From the NCBI GenBank assembly GCA_036346255.1, contig CM070633.1:11594001-11658000 (forward strand): a stretch of 64,000 nucleotides of DNA, written 5' to 3'. The first letter of the stretch is position 1. Each line of letters begins with the position of its first letter. Origin of the DNA: Ampelocalamus luodianensis. Its lineage: Eukaryota; Streptophyta; Magnoliopsida; Poales; Poaceae. The notes beneath the pieces were generated by a model. That model ran no database searches and was not told where the DNA came from. It saw only the letters and a list, made by a program, of their open reading frames with translations. This document shows positions 1 to 9,669 of the stretch, in pieces. Both the position numbers and the translations under genes were made by a program.

Positions 1-3000
1 GAGGGTGCGGCAGCGGTAGTGGCTGAAGTTGTAACAGCCCTAACTTAGGGTTTGTATTTCAAATGTAAATTATGAGGAGAAATAAAAACTTTTGTTGTCT
101 CATCAAATCATTTGGAAGTTTTCCAAATTTTCCCTAGCAATTTCCATTTTCTAGAAATTAAATTCTTGTGAATAGAAATTGTTGTCAGCAAATTCTTAGC
201 TTTCAAACTTGTGATCATCTTTTGAAATTATTTTTCCTATCATCTTGATCATCCTATCTACCTCCCTGAATTATTTCACAATTTTTAGATTTTGTTTGTT
301 ATTTCAAATGCCCAAGTCAAACCAGTTTAGAAATCTGGTCAAACCTCTGGACAGCAGCTTGTGAATTTTATTGGGAGAAATCTAGTGCATGAAAACTCCT
401 GGAAAAATTTCACAAGGTTGTCCTCTGTCCCTAGTAGCTACCATAAAAATTTCGAAATTTTTGGAGCTCAGGAGCTACCTCTAAAAATTCCCAAAACCCT
501 CTCTGTCTTTCTAATTCAAATCTGAAATCACTGTTCGTCGGGTTCAAACCCCACTTGGGCTCTAGTCCGACCGCACCAAATGGACTCGGTCGCACAGCCT
601 AGCTGCACCGCGCGAGCCCGATGGCTATCAGCCATCCGATGGAGATCGCACGGTCCATATTGCGTGTCTCGTCGACCTGTCCGAATGCATACATTGATCT
701 CGGCCGTCCATCTTAGATCCAACGGTCGACACCTTCTTGATCGAGTCAGACCAAATCGTGAACCACACTTAGTCCGTCTCGCACCGCTTCGTCGCCGTCA
801 CTGACATGTGGGCCCTCCTTGTCAGTATCGCCCTCGTCTTCTCCGCGCTCGCCGAGTTCGCCGCAAAGTCGCATGCGTGCCACGCGGCTCGTCGCCGCCA
901 CGTCGTGGGCGCGTGTCCTTCTCGAAGTGTCGCGGACCTTCATTACCTCACGCGATCACTCACATCTCGTTTTCCCGCTCTGTTGCTCCTCCGCCCACTT
1001 TCGGTTTGGCGGAGAAGAAGGAGAGGCGGCGCCACCACCTCGTTGCGCTTGTGCTTCCGCAACCTTCTCGCCGCCTTCCTTGTTCCTCGCGCATCCATTT
1101 TCCCATCCCGAGCTCGTGGCATCCGAAATCGTTGGAAGCCACTTCTTCGTCTTCAACTCGGTTCTTTGCGGCCCGCAAGCTCGTTTGTGTTCGGTGAGTC
1201 TCTAGCCTCGTCACTTGGTCCCTTAGGATCGCAGCGATGCGCCGAGTCTAACGGTGACTTCATTTTCATCTTTGGTGCATCATTGCGGGCGTGCGATCGA
1301 ATCTTCTCCAAGCTTGGCGATTCGCCGCCGCGGCGATTCCGGCCGCCTCGGACCACCTTCGTCGCCATCGTCTTATGCTTTCTGCTCGTGGGATCAAGGC
1401 GGAGCTGAGGCGCACTTTCCGGAGCCTTCTAGAAGCCTGTAGCGTCCTCGCCGTGGGAGCCGTGTCTTCTTCTCCACCTCCGGTCGTCGTGAGCTCAACT
1501 CCGGTGACCATCGGACCAGCGTCGCCACCTCGGGTTCGCGAAGTCTCTGTGAACCGAAGGTATCACTCACTCGTTTTGAAACTCAGCGGTTTGCGAGATC
1601 CCACCGCGCGCGCGCCGCCGCTCTGTCTGCGCGCCGTGAACCGCCGGTGATGTGTAAGTTTAGCTTGCGATCGTGTCTAGTTTGAGTCTCGACTTGTGGG
1701 CCTCATTTGGTTAATCACGTTTAGAATCTTTAATCCAACCGTTATGTTTTTGCTCTGAGTCGCTGCCATGTGGGTCCTTGCTGTCAGTTAGTGGGTGTGT
1801 AACTCTGGCGATACGTTTTCTCTGTTTGAAAACGTATTTCTCTGTGAGTATATGTTAGAAGTACACTTTGATAAGTCAAAGCGTATTCTCGAATACGCCA
1901 CGTCACCTTGTGAGCGATGCATTGCAGTCGGCACCTTTACTTTTGGGCCATTGTCGATGTCGGGGCTAGTTGGTTGTCGGTAGGAAAAGGTATTAATGCT
2001 TTAGTATTTCTGTAATGGTTTTCTGTTATACTGTTAATTCATTTAAACTTAGAAAATACATAACTAATTCAATTCTTATCCAAATTGCATGAAACCAGTG
2101 CTGTTAATTTTCATTTTAAATGTACTATTTACTAAAATTAGTGTCAACCTTGTCCCTGTATCAAAAATCTGTTAATTAATTTAATGTTGTAGAATGTAAT
2201 CTCCAAATTAGAAAATGTATATCTCTTTCAATATTTGTCCAAATCCAGTGAAACCAATTTTGTATTTTGTCATTTTTAATGTACTAATTATAAGGATAGG
2301 TTTTAAGTACTGTTGTTGTTATTAAAATTTTGCTAAGTATTTAACTAGTGCTTAAATGTGTATGTTAGCTTAGGAAATTGCTAGGAAATGCATCACCACT
2401 TCAATAAATATTTCTCTGCTTCTAAAATGGGTTAGATCATGTTTTAACTGCTGTGATAAGTTTAGTGTGTTTTGTTATTGTTGTATGTTGAGTTTTGCCG
2501 GTGTTATTCGTTCTTATTCGCTGTTATTTGTTTAATCGTTAGGCTTCGACATTTGCGGTAACCCTGAGAGCGATCCTGCGCAATGAGTTGAGCATTACGA
2601 GCAGCAATGACCAGTGCAAGCGGTTTGATCATGTTTACCCATATTTTAAAGTCTAATATTTTGTTTCAATTGTATGTATGCATTGCCTAATTTGTGTTAA
2701 AGCGATTAGTTAAAACCGTATTGCATATCCTGTAGGTGAAATATTGATCTCTACTACGAGCCTAGGTTATTTCTTTGTGATTAGAGTTCGTTGGATGAAT
2801 TCTTATCACTTAGTAGATTCTGAGTTGGTTGCTTAGCCATGCTTAGTTTCCGGTAGATTTGGGGCAATCATCGACTTAGTCGATGATTTTGATCACATCA
2901 AATTATTATTGGTTTTATGATCCATCTTGTGCTATGTTTATTGCAAAACTAAAACTGAAAACAAAAGCGATTTGACGCGGGCACAATGGTAAGATTGGTG

Positions 3001-3412
3001 TGATCATTGGGTGTATTTGGAAAGGTGCCAGGTCAATTAAGGACCGAACATCTTGTGAGTGAATTTTTATCCGGGCATTTCGCGTGCTAACCACACTAGA
3101 GTATATGGGACCTCTCTTGACCTAGTACTTTGGCGTGTATTGGCTCGGGTCGCGAGGAGGTCGCGGGAGGGATGGTGTTGGGAGCATGGTAGTTGTCAGA
3201 AAAGCTTTATCTGAGTGGGTAGTTGTCTTTTCGGCTTTACCATGTAGCGTATGGGTTTCTATCCATCTGAGCGGCTCGTAGTTAATACACAATATTGGAA
3301 AAAGTCTCGTAGGACTTAGCGGGTGCGACATACCTTGGAAGTGTGCTTTGGCTTAAAGCGATGCGAAGTGTGGGTGCGATGGTACACCTGCGGGGTTCAA
3401 AACTATTCGAAT

Positions 3413-3424
3413 AGCCTCGTCTAG
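3413..3424. repeat. Conserved 12-bp palindrome in the LTR
   Basis: The sequence is CTATTCGAATAG, a perfect palindrome. Identical copies occur at 14435-14446, 26737-26748, 30016-30027, 35532-35543, 42008-42019 and 60664-60675, always in the 3' part of a long LTR and usually followed by GCCTCGTC. Function is unknown. Confidence 0.9.
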
Positions 3425-3737
3425 GTGATGGACACGCTTGGGTAAGCTTTTCAAGAGTTAGACTACAACCTTTTAAAATTAAAACTTGCGGTGAGTGCAA
3501 TTTGGGGATTAGTGCTATATTGTGGTGACTATTGGGATAGTCACTTCTAGGTGATTACTTGTATCTATCTTTATTTATGATTATTTCAACGGTAAAAATG
3601 AATTGCAAACTTGCCTTTAAAGTGTATTACATTATTGCAAACAAATCTAGCTTTGTGCAAATGAAACATATGGCCTCCACCAAATAAGCCTCATGTAGCA
3701 TATGAGCAGTGCGCTAGTTCACACGTCGATCTTGCGG

Positions 3738-4107
3738 GTACAAAGACAATCTTTGTACTCGGTTGCTTTGCTTAATGTTTTTGTTGCGAGAGGAAGAAGG
3801 TGAGCCCCAAGGGCCTCACTACGTGAGTGTGTTGCCGTTTCGTGGGCGACTAGACTTGGCGGTCGGTCGGATGCCTTGTGGGTTGGAGGCACGATTGGCT
3901 TGGTTTATAGCCATCTTATGGCACTTTGCTTCATTTGTCGTTCTCGTTCATTTGTGTATCTCTTGTGGCCTGTCGGCCATGGTCTGTAATAACTCTACTA
4001 TTTGTTTATCTTCCGTTTGGTAGTGTGGTGTTGGACTCTATGTTTGGAATGGAGTTGATGTCTAATTTTGTAACGGGGTGTGTATACTGCTTTCTGGGAA
4101 GTATACA
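3738..4107 (+). other. Three conserved stem-loops near the LTR 3' end (copy in LTR 30-4195)
   Basis: Stem-loop I is at 3738-3758 with a 9-bp stem (GTACAAAGA/TCTTTGTAC). Stem-loop III is at 3800-3819, with GTGAG/CTCAC around a C-rich/G-rich centre. Stem-loop II is at 4081-4107 (TGTATACT/AGTATACA). All three recur in the other long LTRs of the window with compensating base changes. Confidence 0.75.
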
Positions 4108-4195
4108 TATCTCGAGGATCAATTTATTTGATTTGTGATGCGAGGACCAGGTGGTTGGTTAAGCATTACAAGCCAAATAAATTGGGGTCCTCACA

Positions 4196-5901
4196 GAAGT
4201 ACTAGCCACCATTCCCATGGTAGAAGGAGCTGTCGATGCTGAAGTTACTACAACTACTGATGTAGTCGTAGGAATGGAGGCGGAGACAGGGGAGGCCGTG
4301 AAGGATACGCCGGGAGAAGATGGTGGTGAGAGCTCCGACCATCGCGCTGGTAAGGAGGTTGTTGAGGACGTTCCTTCCGGTCCTCCAGGCAGTGCTACCA
4401 TCACAGGGTCAGAAGAAGAATAGTACTTTAACTTCTGCTCTAATTTCTTTGGCCCTGCTTCCATCGTAGGATCTTTTGCCTACTGATCTCGCGACTGAGT
4501 CCCTCACCCCAGTAGCATTCCCAACTGTGGGGATGTCTTCGATGACGAACGTCTCGAAAGGGTTTGGTGGAAACGAGCCGAGGAGATGGATGGACTGAAA
4601 GATCCGATAAGGATAGTCTCCATGTTCGCTCGGATGAGCATGAATGTAAGTATCTGTCGATACCTATAAGTATGGTTTTATCATCACTTCTCATTGCCTT
4701 TCTTTCTTGCAGAAAGCTTTGGAACAAATTGCTACGGTTTGCGAGTACATATGACAACTTGTTAAGTTACAACAAGAAAAAGTAGTAGTCTGCGAGCAAG
4801 CAGATAGGTGGTGAGTAACTCACACTCCTAATCGTTTTATATTTTGACTACTCGTTCAGTACTCATGGGGATTGTCGTAGAAAACCTTACGACTTGGTAC
4901 TGGTCGTAGAAAAACTTATGACCAGAAGTGATCGTAGAAGAACTTACGATCACGTGTTAGTCGCAGAAATACTTACAACTACTCATCTCTGTGTTCATGT
5001 CTACCCTTAACTCTTTCAGGTTTAAGAGTGACAAAAAGACCTTAGCTGATTCACTCGACTACAAAAAAGCCAAGACGAAAAAGTTAAGGGATGAAGTAAG
5101 CAACCTTCTGAAGAAGCTTTAGGAGGCCAACTCTGCGACCCAAGAGTTGCAAGAAAAAATAAACAGTACGTTCTTGAGGTTACGACTGCTTATAATCTTA
5201 ATCTTCACCTTCCTAACTTCTCATTCTTTTTCAGAAAAAGAAGTCGAGACCAGGGCCCTTCAAGCTGGGGTGGGAACCCTTCAAATCGAGGTTCAATAAA
5301 AAACCTTGGTCGTCTATGAAATCACCCGCATCGCGAAAGACAAAGATCAAGAAATTGTGAAACTAGATTCTCAATTAGCGGGTAAGTAATCCTTTACCTA
5401 CTATTAAATTATTTTTCCTTCTCGTAGAATCATTTTATCTAACTAAGCTTACTCTTTTCAGAGCGATTAGTTGAAATAAAACAACTCCATGAGGCTTCGA
5501 CTTGCACCTAAGAGGAGATGAAGTCAATGAAGATCAATCTTCAGGATAACATTTCACTTTTGAAAAATGTACTTGATGGGCTACGTGCTGAAAAGGTCAC
5601 ACCTCGTGACGACATGATAGCCGCTCACACAAGTGCCACTAGGGAGCAAGTCGGTACTTTGCAAGAGTTGGTGACTACTCTGAAGACCAACCAGACCAAC
5701 TCGATAAAGGAAGCAGTCAAAGGAGTTGTAAGCTATGTCTTAGCAAAGCTTAAAGCCCGTGACCCCAACCTTAACCCTCGTTCGGTTGAAGCCGACTTCA
5801 ACTGCATTGAAGCCGAAGCAGAATGGTTAATCGAGGGTTTGCAGTCGGTAGGCGAGAAGGTCGCGGAGGAGATGCAAATAGGATCTCCTGCGTCAGAGTA
5901 G
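4196..5901 (+). pseudogene. Spliced antisense coiled-coil gene of the Tat element (extra ORF behind pol)
   Basis: This is the accessory gene carried antisense to pol, between integrase and the 3' LTR, as known for Grande-like Tat elements. I can place exons ending at 4645, then 4713-4810, 5020-5165, 5235-5381 and 5462-5901, with GT-AG introns and consistent phase. The product is rich in Lys, Glu, Gln and Leu, fitting a coiled coil (for example LKKL and QELQEKI). The last exon keeps 127 open codons. An acidic segment at 4217-4423 lies upstream in another frame and may be an earlier exon. In-frame stops in exons 2, 3, 4 and 5 (near 4752, 5130, 5289 and 5511) show decay. The molecular role of such proteins is not established. 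The splice model is mine, from sequence alone. Confidence 0.7.
4874..4985. repeat. 28-29 bp tandem repeats forming small hairpins, inside intron 2 of the antisense gene
   Basis: Four units start with TCGTAG or TCGCAG at 4875, 4904, 4932 and 4961. Each is a short inverted repeat of the form GTCGTAG...CTTACGAC. A related array lies at 8326-8450 in the LTR of another element. Confidence 0.8.
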
Positions 5902-5957
5902 TCTGTAATAGGAACCTATAAGTACTAGTCTTTTGGTGATGTATAAATATATAATCT

Positions 5958-6122
5958 TTCCTTTTTTCCTGCAAATCATCTCGTAGAGTAGTTAGTAACT
6001 CGTGAGATAATGAATGGAAAATATAATTTGACCAGATATACGTAATTCCTCCTTCCTTCTTCCTTTTTCCTGCAAATCATCTTGTAGAGTAGTTAGTAAC
6101 TCGTAAGATAATGAATCGAAAA
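5958..6122. repeat. Diverged tandem duplication, period about 101 bp
   Basis: A segment with GCAAATCATC, TAGAGTAGTTAGTAACTCGT and AGATAATGAAT occurs from 5958 and again from about 6058. It lies just after the stop codon of the antisense gene, in the non-coding 3' part of the Tat element. Confidence 0.8.
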
Positions 6123-6284
6123 AAAGAAACCAAGACTAAGAATTGAACTCATGTTTATAACTTTATCCTAGCCCCCGGCTATTTGCTTAGTTTATTTGAA
6201 TAAACTAAGGAAATAGTGAAAAAAGGGTTTCTGAAAACAAAGAGGTTTGTTCGACTTATAGCTTTCGATCTCGATTATCTTGCA

Positions 6285-6845
6285 AAAGAGTAGAAATAAA
6301 TCGACGCTAGGAAGTTCCCTCTAGTGGGCAGGACCACGTGCAGAAAGAAAAGGCTTCGACTCGGTGATGTTACCATCTTCGACCAGATTAATCAAATCAA
6401 TAACGGCAACTTGAGTAAAACAAACATCAAGAGGACCTTTTAAAAATTCGTTTGACCTTTTTCAATGTACTCGATAAGTTTGTCTTGGTAGCAAAAGTAG
6501 AAAACGGGACGACGCTGGAAGTTCCTTCTAGTGGGTAGGACCACGTGTAGAGAGGAGAAGCTTCGACTAGGTGTGTTTCTTCCTCATACTAGTTAAAACC
6601 GACCAAGTTTACCAAAAGCAGTCGAACAAATCCCAAAAGTGCACTCTTCTTAGAGTATTTTTCAAAATGAATAAATAAACTAAGGTGATATGAGTTTGCT
6701 TAAAAACTTTTCGATCATGTTTTTGAGCTCCAAAAAACTTTGTATTGGCAGCAAAAGTTAGGAACAAGGCGATACTAGGAAGCTCCTTCTAGCTGGCAGG
6801 ACCAGATGCAGAGAGGAGAGACTTCGACTAGTTGTTGTGTCTTTT
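6285..6845. repeat. Three diverged tandem repeats in the Tat 3' region
   Basis: Three copies of a block of about 100 bp (AGCAAAAG..., GGAAG(T/C)TCC(C/T)TCTAG, GGCAGGACCA, AGAGGAGA, CTTCGACT) occur near 6290-6360, 6485-6580 and 6745-6840. Spacing is about 190 then 260 bp, so copies are uneven and divergent. Tandem repeats between pol and the 3' LTR are known in Tat elements. I see no gene here. Confidence 0.75.
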
Positions 6846-6964
6846 CTCCGACCAGTGTAAAGAAAAAATTGAGTGTATAAAATATGGTCGAAAAATTATA
6901 AAAGCAAAACTCAAAGAAAGACAATAAAGATAGAAAGAACCTGATACTTTATTGTCGTGGAGGT

Positions 6965-8221
6965 TTGTTACACGTAAAATTTGCATAACTAGTTGATGTT
7001 CCAAGAGTTTGAGAGAACGCGGCCATCCTCCATTGCTAGTCGTACCGAACCTGGACGCGTAACTTCGACAACAGTGTAAGGAGCTTCCCACTTGGGGGAA
7101 AGTTTATTTCAATTAGACTGGGATTGGATAAGCCTCAATACCAAGTCATCTACAGTGAGGCTGCGAGGTTGGACCTTACGATCGTAGTACCTGTGCAGGG
7201 CTTGTTGGTAGACTGCTGAACGGATTAAAGCCTGGTTCCTCTTCTCTTCGAGCAGGTTGATGTCGTTCGCTCTTTAGTTCTGGCGGAAGTATGGCTTCGG
7301 CACCAAAGTCTAGAGTCATTAAAAATTTTAACTCGTGCTGACCTTATCTTTAGTTCTGGCAGAAGTATGGCTTCGGCACCAAAGACTAGAAAGAAAGGTG
7401 TTTCACCTGTAGCCCGACTAACAGTCGTACGAATTGCCCATAATACTAAAGGTAATTCTTATACCCAAGCCCCCGAGCGTTTGACAAGCTGATCGAAGAC
7501 CCGGATTTTGATTCCCTGCATTATTTGGCTGTTCGCTCTTTTGATTGCCGCGTTGCTTTGGGGGTGGGAGACAGAAGCATAACACAACTTGGTTCCTAAC
7601 TCGTCGTAAAATTCTTGAAATTTTGCGCTAGAAAATTGTTTACCATTATCTATGATTATTCGAATAGGTACCCTGAATCGAGTTATCATGCATCTCATCA
7701 TGAACCTCTTTGCTGCTTCCGTTATTATCCCGGTCACAGGTTTGGCTTCTATCCATTTTGTGAACGTATCGATAGCCACAAAAAGGAATTCGAATCCACC
7801 TGGAGCTCTGGGTAACGGTCCTAGGAGATTGAGACCCTAGGTCGCAAAAGGCCAAGACAGAGTGATTGTTTCTAACGTCTGAGCTGGTTGGTGTATTTGC
7901 CTACTGTGAAACTGGCATTGTACACATTTTTTGACCAACTCCTTGGCATCGTAAATGGCTGTTGGCCAATAGAAACCTTGTCGAAAGGCCTTACCAACCA
8001 GCGTTCTGTAGAAAGCATGAGTCCCACAAATGCCTCTGTGTATGTCGTGAAGGAGTTTTAATCCTTCGCTCTGCGGAACGCATCGCATGAGCACCCCTTG
8101 AGTTCCTCTTTTATAGAGGACACCTTCGACCAAAGCATACATTTTGGCCTTTCGGGATAATCGATCTGCCTCAAGATCATTGTCGGGTACAGAACCCGTC
8201 TGGAGATACTCGTAGATAGGG
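6965..8221 (-). pseudogene. Tat integrase (zinc-binding, catalytic core and C-terminal parts)
   Basis: Integrase inserts the cDNA copy into the genome. On the minus strand the N-terminal His/Cys zinc module (HDIHRGICGTHA ... CVQCQF) is at 8142-7837. The catalytic core follows at 7779-7459, with the first Asp in AIDTFTKWIEA and the second in IIDNGKQF. The third acidic residue appears lost: the usual Glu of the N-x-x-x-E motif reads Lys (NAAIKRAN). The C-terminal part continues to about 6965 with GETPFFLVFGAEA and KWEAPYTVVEV, broken by stops. A 43-bp duplication sits at 7272-7390. The copy is inactive. At 8221 it is interrupted by the element 8222-31462 and continues into RNase H at 31463. Confidence 0.85.
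7272..7390. repeat. 43-bp direct duplication inside the integrase sequence
   Basis: A 43-bp stretch around TTCGGCACCAAAG occurs at 7272-7314 and 7348-7390, offset 76 bp, with two or three differences. It duplicates part of the conserved integrase C-terminal segment, so it is a later local duplication. Confidence 0.85.
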
Positions 8222-8325
8222 TGATTAGGACATCAACCCTTCGGATACGACCACAACTCCACCTCCAATCAGGCTGCTCTACTTCCACCACATATTGATC
8301 GAGAAGGTTTACGACCACACGTGGA

Positions 8326-8450
8326 TTGGTCGTGGGAAGACTTCGACTGCGTGGTCGAAGGGAGGTTACGACTGCCTGGCGAGTGGTCATAGGGAAGGTT
8401 ACGACTGCCTGACGAGTGGTCGTAGAATTGCTTCGACTGCTCGTGATCGT
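8326..8450. repeat. GTCG...CGAC hairpin-type tandem repeats in the LTR of element 8222-31462
   Basis: Four or five units begin with GGTCG, GGTCA or GATCG and each closes with (T/A)CGACTG. Spacing is about 25-34 bp. The units resemble those in intron 2 of the Tat antisense gene at 4874-4985. Confidence 0.65.
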
Positions 8451-9662
8451 AGAGTGTGGAGATCCGATTACCTGGTAGAAGATCACTTATATCTGGTGCT
8501 GCGCCACCTCACTTTGGGCCGAGGGCCTTGTATCAACACTACCTTAGGGTTTTTGGGCCGGCCACCTCCCTGGCCCATATGGCCACCTAGGGGTTTTCTG
8601 GTACTGTTCATGTGTGAACAGTACCCCATGCAACATCCCAATTTTGGGCTTGTGTTTCAAATGTAAGAAAATGAGTAGAAATTAAAACTTTTTCTTACAT
8701 CATGTATTTCCTTTGTGTACTGAGCAAGTATTGTACAAAAGGTTATGGAAGTACAAAGTCACAAGTCTTTTGATCCAAATCTTGTTCCTTCAAAAACAAT
8801 CTTGTCAAACCTTTTGATCATCCTCTGGAAATATTTTTCCTAAGTTCTTGGGATGGTATGTGACCCCTCTGAAAAATTTCACAATTTTTAGAAGTTGTTT
8901 GAATATTTTAGAGGGCAGTCAAACCAGTTTGACTCTCAGTCAAACCTAAAACCAGTACCTTATGGAATTTTTGAGAAAAATACAATGCATAAAAACCTCT
9001 GAAAATTTTACACAAGGTCAATGTCCCAGTCAGCAAGCTCCTGTAAAAATTTCAGAATTTTTGGAGTTATTTTGCTACCCCAAATAAATCCTCAAAAGTC
9101 TCAGCATATTTTAAAACCTAAAACCAGTTTCACTGTTCCTTGGGTTCGAGTCGGGCTCGAGTCCGAGCCATTTGACTTGGTTGAACCACCTAAGCGCACC
9201 GAGCGCGTTTTAAAGCGGCGTGCGATATCGGCCGTTGGATTCAAATCGCTCGCCCACGTTCGTGTGAGCATTCGGACCCTCCGGTTGCGTTAATCAATTG
9301 GGACCGTTGGATCTCAATCCGACCGTCCAGATCCCTGAGAGCAATCGGACTGTCCGGCGAACTCGTTTAATCGTGACCGTCCATTTTCAATCCAACGGCC
9401 ACCGTCCTCTTTTACGTTCTTCTTCCTCCTCGCTTCTTGGCGCGCGGCGGCAATGGCGAAAGAGAGATTGAGTGGGTGGCTTTGATGTGTCACCTCAAAT
9501 TTGCTTTCGTCAACGTCTCTCTGTGGAGCATTAAATGCGCTCAGGCTTTCTCCTCCATTGTCCCGAGTCTCACTTGCTCCCATCTTTTCTTGGTCTACAA
9601 CCGGAGCATGAACCGAGCCCACCATGGACTCGGGTTCTCGCTCGAAACCCTAATTCCTTTCC

Positions 9663-9669
9663 TATAAAT
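9663..9669 (+). promoter_or_regulatory. TATA box of LTR 8629-30800
   Basis: TATAAAT sits at the end of the GC-rich U3-like part. Related LTRs have TATA motifs at the matching place. Confidence 0.6.

Larger units (their letters stand above)
30..4195 (+). mobile_element. Solo LTR of a long-LTR Ty3/gypsy family (family A)
   Basis: It starts TGTAACAGCCC and ends GGGGTCCTCACA. The TSD GAAGT lies at 25-29 and 4196-4200. No primer site, coding sequence or second LTR accompanies it, so it is a solo LTR of 4,166 bp left by LTR-LTR recombination. The first third holds a GC-rich stretch (about 780-1660) with open but Arg/Ser-rich frames that are not genes. The middle is AT-rich. The last 500 bp carry the family's conserved palindrome and three stem-loops. 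It sits in the Tat element just upstream of the antisense gene. Confidence 0.93.

Noticed and set aside
806..1408. 200-codon plus-strand ORF
   Set aside because: It lies inside the GC-rich part of solo LTR 30-4195, is Arg/Ser/Leu-rich without domains, and overlaps other open frames on both strands. It is a composition effect.
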